DNA from: Candidatus Dormiibacter inghamiae
GTDB lineage: Bacteria > Chloroflexota > Dormibacteria > Dormibacterales > Dormibacteraceae
Length of the DNA stretch: 53,342 nt
Assembly (NCBI GenBank): GCA_016464825.1
Contig: JAEKNQ010000051.1
Location: forward strand, 1 to 53,342
Direction: 5' to 3'
Shown here: positions 18,034 to 26,339 of the stretch, piece by piece
Position numbering within the stretch: the first letter of the stretch is position 1
How the letters are laid out: the number at the start of each line of letters is the position of its first letter
The notes under the pieces: generated by a model
Told to the model about the DNA's origin: nothing
What the model saw: the letters and a program-made list of their open reading frames with translations, nothing else
Database searches by the model: none
Program-made: the position numbers and the translations under genes

Positions 18034-18387
18034 TTATGTCCCTCCTCCTCGTCCTTGCTCCTCATCGTCCTTAAGCTGCCGTAGGTACTCGTCGAGTCGG
18101 TCGAACCGCTCTTCCCAGAGCTCGCGATAGCGCTCCACCCAGTCGGCCACCTCCTTCAGGCGCTGCACCTCGAGTTGACAGGGGCGCCACTGCGCTTGTC
18201 GCCCCTGAGTGATCAGGCCCGCTCGCTGGAGCACCTTGAGATGCTTCGAAATCCCGGGAAGGCTGAGCTTGAAAGGCGCGGCCAGTTCAGTGACCGTCGC
18301 CTGTCCTTCGCCGAGGCGGGCGAGGATCGCCCGCCGTGTCGGATCCGCCAGGGCCGCGAAGGTGACGCTCAATTCATCAGTGCTCAT
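18034..18387 (-). CDS. ArsR-family transcriptional regulator
   Basis: A 117-residue winged helix-turn-helix repressor. ALADPTRRAILARLGEGQ opens the domain, LSLPGISKHLKVLQRAGLIT is the recognition helix region, and the wing GRQAQWRPCQLE follows. It lacks the CxC metal site of classical ArsR. The C-terminus is an acidic/basic helix (ELWEERFDRLDEYLRQLKDD). It matches the subgroup paired with SRPBCC proteins. It probably represses its own operon through the palindrome 18 bp upstream of its start. Confidence 0.92.
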   Translation of the reverse strand: MSTDELSVTFAALADPTRRAILARLGEGQATVTELAAPFKLSLPGISKHLKVLQRAGLITQGRQAQWRPCQLEVQRLKEVADWVERYRELWEERFDRLDEYLRQLKDDEEQGRGGGT

Positions 18388-18404
18388 GGGTACTTTCCCA
18401 GGTG

Positions 18405-18414
18405 GCTAATTAGC
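18405..18414. promoter_or_regulatory. Palindrome GCTAATTAGC, likely ArsR operator
   Basis: A perfect 10-bp palindrome lies 18 bp upstream of the arsR start, overlapping a possible -10 (TAGCTA, 18416-18411 on the minus strand), with TTGCAG 16 nt further upstream. ArsR proteins bind such AT-rich dyads over their own promoter. The assignment is by position only. Confidence 0.45.
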
Positions 18415-18438
18415 TAGTTGGTAGAATAACCGCTGCAA

Positions 18439-18684
18439 GACGCGCTGTCAAGGGCATGCGCGCGACGGCGCCTTCGACCGGCTTCACGGGCAGCGGCAAA
18501 CGGAGCCAACCGCCCGCCCGTGCGGCGCGCTTTTCACATCTGCCAGCTCCGAATACCCAAACTGTTGTTCGTAGGACGTCGCGCGGACTACGTGATGTGG
18601 GGGCGAATATGACGCTCAACCCTAGATGCGGTGCCTACAGGTCCGCTGCCTGATCGACCGCTACAACATGTGGCCTTAGCGGCG
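18439..18684. other. Intergenic region without recognised gene
   Basis: The stretch between the arsR promoter and the mraZ promoter. Short frames on both strands lack ribosome sites and recognisable motifs. I see no RNA gene or repeat here. Confidence 0.5.
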
Positions 18685-18713
18685 TTGACAAAGTCCGGGA
18701 CGAACGCTAGGCT
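18685..18713 (+). promoter_or_regulatory. dcw operon promoter (PmraZ)
   Basis: A consensus -35 TTGACA (18685-18690), a 17-bp spacer and -10 TAGGCT (18708-18713). Transcription should begin near 18720, inside the MraZ repeat array, giving a leader of about 150 nt before mraZ. Confidence 0.75.
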
Positions 18714-18715
18714 GT

Positions 18716-18755
18716 GTGGTAGATCGCGGTGAAATGTGGGGAAGAGTGGTAAACA
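18716..18755 (+). promoter_or_regulatory. MraZ operator: four 10-bp direct repeats
   Basis: Four repeats at exactly 10-bp steps: GTGGTAGATC (18716), GCGGTGAAAT (18726), GTGGGGAAGA (18736) and GTGGTAAACA (18746). MraZ is known to bind arrays of G-T-G-G/T-G-G-G-type boxes at one-turn spacing upstream of its own gene. The array overlaps the expected transcription start, suited to autorepression of the whole cluster. Confidence 0.75.
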
Positions 18756-18872
18756 ACGCAATGCAGCAGCACACATCGCAGCCGACGTTCCACCACAATT
18801 CCAGCTTCGTCTCCCAGCTGCTCTTCTCCGCTGCCGCGGTTTTCATCACCCGGGCCGAGCGAGCTTAGATGC

Positions 18873-19307
18873 ATGTTCTCGGGTACGCATCGGGTCCGCG
18901 TGGACGAGAAGGGCAGGTTGGCTGTCCCGGCCGGCATCCGGCGCCAGCTTCCCGAGGGGAGTTACATCTCCATCGGCCAGGATCGCGTGCTCACCATCTA
19001 CCCGCCCGGATTGTGGGAAAGCCTGGCCAGCGGCCTGCAGGACCCCCTCTTGGGGCCGGAGCAGCGGGGCCTGGCGCGAGCGCTCTTCTCCAAGGCGGTC
19101 CCCTGCGAGTTCGACTCGCAGGGACGGGTCAGCCTCTCACCGGAACAGCGGCGACTGGCTGCCATCGAACCCCGCTCGACAGCTGCGGTGGTCGGCAGCG
19201 GAGCCAGGGTCGAGATCTGGGCCGAAGACCGCTGGGACACCTATTCAGGCGAAGTGGAGGCCCGCTTCGACGAGTTGGCTGACCAGGTGATCAAGCAAGG
19301 CGTCTAG
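18873..19307 (+). CDS. mraZ: Transcriptional regulator MraZ
   Basis: A 144-residue DNA-binding protein with two AbrB-like MraZ repeats. Each carries the D-x-x-x-R motif: VDEKGRLAVPAGIRRQL near residue 10 and FDSQGRVSLSPEQRRLA near 80. It forms a ring that binds repeats upstream of its gene and controls the division and cell wall cluster. It begins M-F-S-G-T-H-R, close to the family start, at ATG 18873; an ATG four bases upstream is in another frame. No strong ribosome site is seen. rsmH follows after 15 bp. Confidence 0.96.
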   Translation: MFSGTHRVRVDEKGRLAVPAGIRRQLPEGSYISIGQDRVLTIYPPGLWESLASGLQDPLLGPEQRGLARALFSKAVPCEFDSQGRVSLSPEQRRLAAIEPRSTAAVVGSGARVEIWAEDRWDTYSGEVEARFDELADQVIKQGV

Positions 19308-19322
19308 CCGGACGCACCCGAC

Positions 19323-20240
19323 GTGCACATCGCAGTTCTTTCACAAGCCTCAATACGACTCCTGCAACCCCGGTCGGGTGCTGTCTTCGTCGACTGCACT
19401 TTCGGCGCCGGCGGCCACAGCCGCCTGCTGCTGGAGCTGATCCAACCGGGCGGCCGGCTGCTGGCGCTCGACCAGGACGAGCGCGCCGTTCAGGCGGCGC
19501 GTCAGCTGGCGGAACAGTGGCCCGGCGCGGTCACCGCAGCGCATGGCAACTTCGCTGATCTCGTTGACTTGGCTGGGGAGCACGGCTTCCCAGCAGTCGA
19601 TGGCATCCTCTTCGATCTGGGCTTCTCGAGTGATCAGCTGGAGGACCCGAAGCGTGGTTTCAGCTTCCTGCACGAGGGCCCTCTGGACATGCGCATGAAC
19701 CGCACCCAGCAGCTGACGGCAGCCCAAGTGGTGAACGAACTGTCAGCCCGGGAGCTGGCGCATCTCATTCGATCCCTCGGTGAGGAGAGATGGGCGGCGC
19801 GGATCGCCGAGTTCATAGCGGCCAGGCGGCCGCTGACCACCACTCTCGATCTGGCTGAAGCAGTAAAGGCGGCGATGCCCAGGGGCGCCTGGCCCAAGGG
19901 CATCCATCCCGCGACCCGAACCTTCCAAGCGATCCGCATGCACGTCAACGACGAGCTGGGAAGCTTGCGCAGGGGTCTGGCAGGAGCCACTCAGATACTC
20001 AATCCCGGTGGGCGTATGGCGGCGATTTCCTTCCACAGCCTGGAAGACGCTGAAGTGAAACGCTTCTTCATCGCCGAGTCGAAGGACTGCCTCTGTCCCC
20101 CCCAGCAGCCAGTCTGTACCTGCGCTCACCGGGCCTCGCTTCGGATCCTCACCCCCAAGCCTCTGCGCCCCGACGAGGCGGAGGTGACAAACAACCCCCG
20201 GAGCCGCTCCGCTCGCCTGCGAGTAGCCGAGCGCCTCTAG
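19323..20240 (+). CDS. rsmH: 16S rRNA (cytosine1402-N4)-methyltransferase RsmH
   Basis: Methylates N4 of C1402 in 16S rRNA. The 305-residue product shows FVDCTFGAGGHSRLLLE (SAM loop), LLALDQDERAV, GILFDLGFSSDQLEDPKRGF and GGRMAAISFHSLEDAEVKRFF. Next come the C-terminal cysteines CLCPPQQPVCTC and the ending NNPRSRSARLRVAER. All family landmarks are present. It starts at GTG 19323 (H-I-A-V-L, equivalent to H-I-P-V-L). Its position directly after mraZ is the universal dcw order. Confidence 0.97.
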   Translation: MHIAVLSQASIRLLQPRSGAVFVDCTFGAGGHSRLLLELIQPGGRLLALDQDERAVQAARQLAEQWPGAVTAAHGNFADLVDLAGEHGFPAVDGILFDLGFSSDQLEDPKRGFSFLHEGPLDMRMNRTQQLTAAQVVNELSARELAHLIRSLGEERWAARIAEFIAARRPLTTTLDLAEAVKAAMPRGAWPKGIHPATRTFQAIRMHVNDELGSLRRGLAGATQILNPGGRMAAISFHSLEDAEVKRFFIAESKDCLCPPQQPVCTCAHRASLRILTPKPLRPDEAEVTNNPRSRSARLRVAERL

Positions 20241-20399
20241 TCACCGGTTGACGACAGCCTTCTTTAACGAACCCGGCTCCAGCGCTAACCACCAAGTCCT
20301 GGCGGGCAGCGGCTCTTTCCCTAAACCCGCGCCGCAGCCCCCGCCAGGCACCAAAATCCCGCATGGCTCACAGCATTCAATTCAGCAACGAGGCATCAC

Positions 20400-20894
20400 T
20401 TGGTAACACCCCGAATACTTCAGCAGCGACGCCTTCACCCCGGCTGGCCGCAAACGAGCGGACAGCGAAGGCGGCGTGCCAGCGCGCGCCCGCTGCTCCA
20501 CCAGGCCGGCAGCGCCGCCGCCCGCCGGGTGCGGTTGACCGCCGGCTTCACGCGCCTGTGCGCTGCGCTGGCTGTACTGCTGCTGGCGGCCGCCGCCTAC
20601 CTGGTGGTGGCTGCACAGGCGACTCAGTCCTCCTATGACCTGGCGCGGTTGAAGCAGCAGCACGAGCAGCTGCAGGCCGAACAGAACCAACTTCGCTACC
20701 AGTCAGCCACCCTGCACGCACCCGCTCGGGTAGAGCAGGAGGCTCAGCAGCTCGGCATGCAGCGCCGCGCGGACCAGAGAGTGTTAGCGGTTGAGGCAGG
20801 CGTTGACCTGCAGAAGCCGATCGGCCCCGACCCGGCCGATGACCTACCCCGCTGGCAGCGCCTGCTGGGCCACCTCTTCGGCCGGGACGGCTGA
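20400..20894 (+). CDS. ftsL: FtsL-like division protein
   Basis: A 164-residue bitopic protein recognised by context and build. It has a basic cytoplasmic N-terminus, a transmembrane segment near residues 50-70 (LCAALAVLLLAAAAYLVVAA), then a heptad-rich extracellular segment (YDLARLKQQHEQLQAEQNQL) and a short tail. It sits between rsmH and ftsI, where ftsL always is, and would link FtsQ and FtsB to the FtsWI synthase. The start is TTG 20400 with GAGG 6 nt upstream. The 159 bp after rsmH contain no other gene. Confidence 0.8.
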   Translation: MVTPRILQQRRLHPGWPQTSGQRRRRASARPLLHQAGSAAARRVRLTAGFTRLCAALAVLLLAAAAYLVVAAQATQSSYDLARLKQQHEQLQAEQNQLRYQSATLHAPARVEQEAQQLGMQRRADQRVLAVEAGVDLQKPIGPDPADDLPRWQRLLGHLFGRDG

Positions 20895-20896
20895 CG

Positions 20897-22687
20897 ATGG
20901 CAGTGAGTGATTTCCCGGCCGGGCAGCGCCGGGTGGGCTCGCTGCCGCGTCCGGGCCTCTCAGGAAGCAAGCGCCAGGAGCCGGGCGGACAGCTCCCTCG
21001 CCTTCGCGTGCTCTGGCTCCTGGTGGTGGCCATTCTCCTGGCGGTGACGATCTGGGGTCGCCTCGCGTACTGGCAGGTGGTGCAGCACAACGACCTGGGT
21101 CAACTCGCGGGCGACCAATACCTGCACTCGATCCCGCTGCCCGCCAGCCGGGGACTGCTGCTCGATCGCGAGCTGCGGCCCTTGGCAGTCAACTCGACTG
21201 TGTATGACGTGACCATCGCGCCCAGCCAGATAGATGTGGCTGATAGGGATCGGGTGGGCGGCGTGCTGTCGCTGGTGCTGGGCGCCGACCCGCAGGTTCT
21301 GACCATGCTGCTCGCCTCTGGCAAGCAGTTCGCCTATGTGGCGCGGCGGCAGCCGAAGGAGAAAGTCGACCAGCTTCGAGCCGCACGGCTTCCGGGCGTG
21401 GATCTGCAGGCCGTCGAACAGCGCCAGTATCTGCCCGGCGGGGTCCCCAACAGTACCTTGGCCTCTCAGCTGCTCGGCTTCGTCGACTGGAACGGCAGGG
21501 GTCAGCGGGGTGTGGAGCAGGCCTATCAGACGCAGCTGGCCGGCAGACCTGGCCACGAGTCCAGCTACACCGACCTGTACGGGCGCCAGATAGTGCTGGG
21601 TCCCGATAGCCGGGTGCCGGCCGAGAACGGGGCGCCGTTGGTGCTGACAGTGGACGCGAACATCCAGTACGCCGCCGAACAGGCCATCGCGCAGGGCGTG
21701 CAGGAGGCCAAGGCAGAGTCTGGCAGCGTCATAGTCATGGACACGCAGACCGGCGGCATAGTCGCCTGGGCCAGCGCGCCCGGCTACGACGCCAACCAAT
21801 TCGCCAGCCAGGACCCGAACCGGCTGCGGGACCCGATTGGCGCCCAGGTCTATGAGCCCGGCTCCATCATGAAGGTGGTGACGCTTGCCGGGGCTATCGA
21901 CAACGGCAGCATCACGCCCGAAACGACTATCAACGATCCGGGGTACATCAATGTTGGCGGCGTCACTCTGCACGACTACGACTTGGCCAATCACGGCACC
22001 ATCACAATGACCAATGTCCTCGAGCGCTCACTTAACGTGGGCGCTGTGCGGGCCGAGCAGGCGATGGGCAAGGACGCGTATCTGCGCAACCTGAAGGCCT
22101 TCGGTATCGGCCAGCCGAGCGGCGTAGACGTTGCAGGTGAGTCGGCCAGCCCCCTCCGCCAGCAGTGGCGGGACGCGGAGGTGGCCACCGCTTCCTACGG
22201 CCAGGGCGTCGCCGTCAACATGGTCCAGATGTGCGCGGCGCTGAACGCGGTCTCCAACGGCGGCGTTTACGTCCAACCCCATGTCGTGCAGTCGCAGGAT
22301 GGACGGCCGGTGCCGATCGCCGCTCCCCGCCAGGTGATCAGCGCCCAGTCAGCCGCCACCATGCGCATGATGATGCGCTCGGTAGTGCAGCACGGCGCAG
22401 GCCATTTGGCCCGCATCCCCGGCTTCGAGCTCGACGAGGGCGGCAAGACAGGCACCTCCAACATTCCCGAGAACGGCAAGTACAGCAAGGATGTCTGGGC
22501 CTCGTACGCGGGCTTTCTGCCGGCCGACAATCCGCGCTTCACGATGCTCGTGGTGGTCAAGCACCCCAACAACGGCAGCGACGATCACAACGAGGGCTAC
22601 TACGTCTCCGCCCCCATCTGGAAGGCCATCGCTCAGGAGATGATCCTCCAGTGGCGGATCGCCCCGGAGAACCTCCAGCCGGTCTAG
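20897..22687 (+). CDS. ftsI: Peptidoglycan transpeptidase FtsI (PBP3-type)
   Basis: The septal class B penicillin-binding protein (596 residues) that cross-links peptidoglycan. One N-terminal transmembrane segment (VLWLLVVAILLAVTIWGRLA) is followed by the dimerisation domain with ASRGLLLDRELRPLAVN. The transpeptidase domain has the catalytic serine in YEPGSIMKVVTLAG (S-x-x-K) near residue 320, the S-x-N motif RSLNVGAV near 378 and KTGTSNIP near 515. There are no PASTA repeats. It starts 2 bp after ftsL and is 60 bp from murF. Confidence 0.96.
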   Translation: MAVSDFPAGQRRVGSLPRPGLSGSKRQEPGGQLPRLRVLWLLVVAILLAVTIWGRLAYWQVVQHNDLGQLAGDQYLHSIPLPASRGLLLDRELRPLAVNSTVYDVTIAPSQIDVADRDRVGGVLSLVLGADPQVLTMLLASGKQFAYVARRQPKEKVDQLRAARLPGVDLQAVEQRQYLPGGVPNSTLASQLLGFVDWNGRGQRGVEQAYQTQLAGRPGHESSYTDLYGRQIVLGPDSRVPAENGAPLVLTVDANIQYAAEQAIAQGVQEAKAESGSVIVMDTQTGGIVAWASAPGYDANQFASQDPNRLRDPIGAQVYEPGSIMKVVTLAGAIDNGSITPETTINDPGYINVGGVTLHDYDLANHGTITMTNVLERSLNVGAVRAEQAMGKDAYLRNLKAFGIGQPSGVDVAGESASPLRQQWRDAEVATASYGQGVAVNMVQMCAALNAVSNGGVYVQPHVVQSQDGRPVPIAAPRQVISAQSAATMRMMMRSVVQHGAGHLARIPGFELDEGGKTGTSNIPENGKYSKDVWASYAGFLPADNPRFTMLVVVKHPNNGSDDHNEGYYVSAPIWKAIAQEMILQWRIAPENLQPV

Positions 22688-22747
22688 TTGCCTGTAACGG
22701 ATGGCGCTCAGCTGGTGGCGGCCGCTTGATCCTGTAAACAAGGCCAC

Positions 22748-24079
22748 GTGGATCTGACCCTGGACGAGGTGGCGGTGGCGACGCGGGGCCGCGTCCTGAA
22801 CGCTGCAGCCGGCTCTCGTGTGAACACCTTTGAGACAGACTCCCGCCAAGTGAAAGCCGATGGTCTTTTCTTCGCACTTCGGGGAGCTCAGCAAGACGGA
22901 CACGCCTACGTCGCGGCGGCGGCGGCGAAGGGCGCCGCGGCGGTGGTCGAGCGCACCGAGGCGGTTCCGGTCGGGGCTCCGGCGGTACACGTTGAAGACA
23001 CCTGGCAGGCGCTTTTCGACCTAGCGGCGCACGTCCTCCGGCGCACGGCGCCAGCAGTCATCGGAGTCACCGGTAGCAACGGCAAGACCTCGACGCGCGA
23101 GATGGTGGCCGCCGTCCTGGGCAGCCGCTATCACACGCTGCAGACAGCTGCCAACCTGAACACGGAGACCGGTGTGCCGCTGACGCTCCTGCGGCTCGAA
23201 CCCAGCCATGAGTTGGCGGTGATCGAGATGGGGATGCAGGGGCCGGGTGAGATCGCCCGGCTGGCTCGCCTGGCCAGGCCCCGGGTGGGGGTGATAACAG
23301 GCATCGGAAGCGTGCACGCCGAGAACTTCCCGGAGGGCAAGGAGGGCGTCTGCCGGGCGAAAGGGGAGCTGCTCCAGGCCCTGCCCGAAGACGGACTCTC
23401 GATCCTGAACGCAGATGACCCTTACTACCAGCGGCTGGCAAAGCTCAGCCGGGCGCCGGTGGTCGGCTTCGGGTTCGCCCGGGGCGAGCTCCGGGGTGAG
23501 GACTACAGGCCGCTGCCTGAGGGGGGCTCGCTGGTCCAGGTGGACGGTGTCCAGGTTCGGCTCGGACCGAGCGGCCGGCACCAGGCCCGCAACGCACTGG
23601 CCGCGCTGGCGGTGGGCAGCTTCTTTGGGATCGGCGTCCAGCAGGCGGCGGGGGCGCTGGCCGGTCTGCAGGTGGAACACCGCTTGCAGCCGCGCCGGGC
23701 TCCGGCCGGCTTCATGATCCTGGACGACTCTTACAACGCCAGCCCTGAGTCCATGCTGGCAGCGTTCGAGACGCTGGCCGAACGGCCGATTCGAGGGCGC
23801 CTTCTGGCGCTTCTGGGTGAGATGAGGGAGCTGGGCGAGCTGGCTCCGGCCGCCCATGAGGAGGTCGGGCGGCGCGCCGCACGGGTCTTCGATCAGGTTG
23901 CTGTGGTGGACGCGGGCTATGGCCGGCTTCTGGCCCAGTCCGCCGGCGCTGAGCTGGTAAAGGACCATGCCGCCGCCACCGCTTGGGTCAGAGAGCACGC
24001 GCAGGCTGACGACCTGGTCCTGATCAAGGCCTCGCACGGCGTGGCACTGGATCGGGTGGTGGAGGAGCTGCTGGAGTGA
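22748..24079 (+). CDS. murF: UDP-MurNAc-tripeptide D-Ala-D-Ala ligase MurF
   Basis: Adds D-Ala-D-Ala to UDP-MurNAc-tripeptide. 443 residues: an N-terminal domain with NTFETDSRQVKADGLFFALR, the ATP site VIGVTGSNGKTSTREMVAAV near residue 105, NLNTETGVPLTLL near 140, EMGMQGPGEIARLA near 160 and the C-terminal DDSYNASPESMLAAFETL near 325. These separate it from MurE, which would carry a meso-DAP/Lys recognition motif (D-N-P-R or similar); none is seen. It starts at GTG 22748 and overlaps mraY as GTGA. Confidence 0.95.
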   Translation: MDLTLDEVAVATRGRVLNAAAGSRVNTFETDSRQVKADGLFFALRGAQQDGHAYVAAAAAKGAAAVVERTEAVPVGAPAVHVEDTWQALFDLAAHVLRRTAPAVIGVTGSNGKTSTREMVAAVLGSRYHTLQTAANLNTETGVPLTLLRLEPSHELAVIEMGMQGPGEIARLARLARPRVGVITGIGSVHAENFPEGKEGVCRAKGELLQALPEDGLSILNADDPYYQRLAKLSRAPVVGFGFARGELRGEDYRPLPEGGSLVQVDGVQVRLGPSGRHQARNALAALAVGSFFGIGVQQAAGALAGLQVEHRLQPRRAPAGFMILDDSYNASPESMLAAFETLAERPIRGRLLALLGEMRELGELAPAAHEEVGRRAARVFDQVAVVDAGYGRLLAQSAGAELVKDHAAATAWVREHAQADDLVLIKASHGVALDRVVEELLE

Positions 24080-25038
24080 GTCCTACCCTGCTCGCCGCGC
24101 CCACCGGCCTGGCTTTCGACCTGATCACAGTGGCAGCTGCCTTCCTCATCTGCCTGGCGCTCTATCCCCTGCTCATCCGTCGCTTTCGGAGCGTCGGTGT
24201 GGGCCAGGTTATTCAGGCCGAGCTCGCCCCGGAGCATCAGCGCAAGGCGGGCACGCCGACCGGCGGCGGCATCCTCTTCGTGGCAGTTGCAGTGGTGGGC
24301 GGCCTGCTCTCTCTGCGGATGCATCCCGGCGCCCTGCCGTCGATAGTCGCCCTGGTCTTGTTCGGCGGCCTGGGTCTGCTGGACGACCTGCGCAAGCTGC
24401 GGGTGGGAGCGATAGGTATCCCCGCCCGCCTCAAGTTCCCGCTCCAGCTCGTGCTGGCCATCCCGGTCGCCGTCCTGGCCTACGGCCCCCAGGTCGGCAT
24501 ACCCACGGCCCTCAACTGGGTGATATTTCCCCTGACTGTGCTCGCGGTGGCCGGAGCGGCCAACGCAGTCAATCTGACCGACGGCCTGGACGGCCTGGCC
24601 GCTGGACTCACGGTCATCGCCCTGGCCGCCTGCGTTCTGCTGTTGCCCGGCGCGCCGGCGGGGGAACGCGCGGTCGGGATGGCGCTGGTGGGCGGCCTCC
24701 TCGCCTTCCTCGTCTTCAACCGGCACCCGGCCAAGATCTTCATGGGTGACATGGGCGCCTTGGGCCTGGGCGCCACGCTGGCGGCGCTTGCCGTGCAGCA
24801 GGGTTGGGTCCTGCTGCTGCTGCTCTTGGGGCTGGTCTTCGTACTTGTGACTCTCTCTGTCATCATTCAGGTGACGTACTTCAAGGCCACTGGCGGCCGG
24901 CGCGTCTTCAAGATGACCCCGATTCAGTTCACGTTCCAGTTAGCGGGTTGGTCCGAAAACCGCATTGCCCTGACGTTTTGGAGCGTCGGAGCGGCAGCGG
25001 CCCTGGCCTCTGGCTGGATAGCGCACGCACTCAGGTGA
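24076..25038 (+). CDS. mraY: Phospho-MurNAc-pentapeptide transferase MraY
   Basis: The integral membrane enzyme (320 residues, about 10 segments) that makes lipid I from UDP-MurNAc-pentapeptide and undecaprenyl phosphate. It has HQRKAGTPTGGGILFVAV near residue 54, LLDDLRKL near 100, NLTDGLDGLAAGLTVIA near 168, FLVFNRHPAKIFMGDMGALG near 210 and the C-terminal RVFKMTPIQFTFQLAGWSE. The catalytic Asp residues are all present. GTG starts overlap on both sides (GTGA), so murF-mraY-murD are translationally coupled. Confidence 0.96.
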   Translation: MSPTLLAAPTGLAFDLITVAAAFLICLALYPLLIRRFRSVGVGQVIQAELAPEHQRKAGTPTGGGILFVAVAVVGGLLSLRMHPGALPSIVALVLFGGLGLLDDLRKLRVGAIGIPARLKFPLQLVLAIPVAVLAYGPQVGIPTALNWVIFPLTVLAVAGAANAVNLTDGLDGLAAGLTVIALAACVLLLPGAPAGERAVGMALVGGLLAFLVFNRHPAKIFMGDMGALGLGATLAALAVQQGWVLLLLLLGLVFVLVTLSVIIQVTYFKATGGRRVFKMTPIQFTFQLAGWSENRIALTFWSVGAAAALASGWIAHALR

Positions 25039-26339
25039 GCCGTGTCTCCCTGCCTGCCGGCGGCGCTCTGGCGCTGGTCGTCGGGGGCGTTCGCAGCGGC
25101 CTCTCTCTAGCCCGATTTCTGAGCGGCCGCGGAATGCGGGTGCGCGTTTGCGACCTACGTCCCGCTGAAGCGCTCGGCGAGTTTGCGCGAAGCCTGCCCG
25201 CCGGAGTGGAGACGGTCTTCGGCGGCTACGACGAAAGCGTCCTGATCGGCTGCGAGGCTGTCTACGCGAGTCCCGGCGTCCCCTGGCGGGCGCCCCTCTT
25301 GGAGGCCGCCCGAGCGCGAGGTCTGATCGTCTCCAGCGATATTGACCTGTTCTTCCAGCTCTCGTCGGCACCGATCATCGGCGTCACGGGGACTAACGGA
25401 AAGACAACCACCACTGCCCTGCTGGGCGCAGTCCTGGCTCAGGGCGAGAGACCCGTGGTGGTCGGCGGCAACATCGGGCGCACGGTGCTGGAGCAGCTGG
25501 ACCAGCTGACCGCCGACCACTGGGTGGTGCTCGAGCTCTCCAGCTTTCAACTGGAGTCATGTTCAGCGCCCAAGCCCAAGATCGGCGTCGTACTGAACCT
25601 GACGCCTGACCACCTGGACAGGCATGGCAGCCTGGCCGCCTACGTTGAAGCCAAGGCGCGCTTGCTCAACTTTCAGGACGAGGCAGATGCCGCAGCCTTG
25701 AACGGACTGGACCCCCTCTGTCGCGAGCTCGCGGGCCGGACCCGGGCTCAGGTCCACTGGTTCGACAGGCATGAGCCTTTGCCGCCCAGCCCACTGCCTG
25801 GCCAGCACAACCGCCTGAATGTGCTGGCGGCGGCGTGTGCGGCCCGGCTGGCAGGGCTGACAGACAGCCAGATCGCAGCCGGTGTGCGAGCCTTTCGGGG
25901 CGTCGAGCACAGACTCGAGCTGGTCGGCGAGTGGAAGGGCGTGCGCTGGTACAACGACTCCAAGGCGACCAACCCCGACGCCGGCCTGGTCGCGCTGCAG
26001 GCCTTCCCCGGCGTGCCCCTGGTGCTCATCGCGGGCGGTTACGGCGGCGGTTTCGAGCTCGACAGCTGGCTCGCCGCAGTGCGAGCCCGGACCCAGGCCG
26101 TGGTGCTGCTGGGAGCCAGCGCTGTCGAGCTTTCCCAGCGCCTGGCAGGCCATCCCCTGACGCGGGTGGACTCGTTGGGCGAAGCAGTTCAGGCTGCCGC
26201 TGAACTGGCCGGGCGGGGCAGCTCAGTGCTCTTCAGCCCCGCCTACAAGAGCTTTGACATGTTCAGCGACTTCGAGGACCGCGGGCGGCGCTTCAAGGCG
26301 GCGGTCAAAGCCCTGCACGGCGAGGAGGCGAGGGTATGA
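25035..26339 (+). CDS. murD: UDP-MurNAc-L-Ala:D-Glu ligase MurD
   Basis: Adds D-glutamate to UDP-MurNAc-L-alanine. 434 residues: an N-terminal Rossmann part (LALVVGGVRSGLSLARFLSG), the ATP site IIGVTGTNGKTTTTALLGAV near residue 112, GGNIGRTVLEQL near 142, LELSSFQLES near 165, NLTPDHLDRHGS near 187, and the C-terminal WYNDSKATNPDAGLVALQAF near 310 and SPAYKSFDMFSDFEDRGRRF near 400. The open frame extends back into mraY, but GTG 25035 overlapping the mraY stop is the sensible start. It overlaps ftsW as ATGA. Confidence 0.96.
   Translation: MSRVSLPAGGALALVVGGVRSGLSLARFLSGRGMRVRVCDLRPAEALGEFARSLPAGVETVFGGYDESVLIGCEAVYASPGVPWRAPLLEAARARGLIVSSDIDLFFQLSSAPIIGVTGTNGKTTTTALLGAVLAQGERPVVVGGNIGRTVLEQLDQLTADHWVVLELSSFQLESCSAPKPKIGVVLNLTPDHLDRHGSLAAYVEAKARLLNFQDEADAAALNGLDPLCRELAGRTRAQVHWFDRHEPLPPSPLPGQHNRLNVLAAACAARLAGLTDSQIAAGVRAFRGVEHRLELVGEWKGVRWYNDSKATNPDAGLVALQAFPGVPLVLIAGGYGGGFELDSWLAAVRARTQAVVLLGASAVELSQRLAGHPLTRVDSLGEAVQAAAELAGRGSSVLFSPAYKSFDMFSDFEDRGRRFKAAVKALHGEEARV

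Noticed and set aside
18410..18776. Small ORFs between arsR and mraZ
   Set aside because: They overlap the mraZ promoter and operator and have no recognisable sequence.
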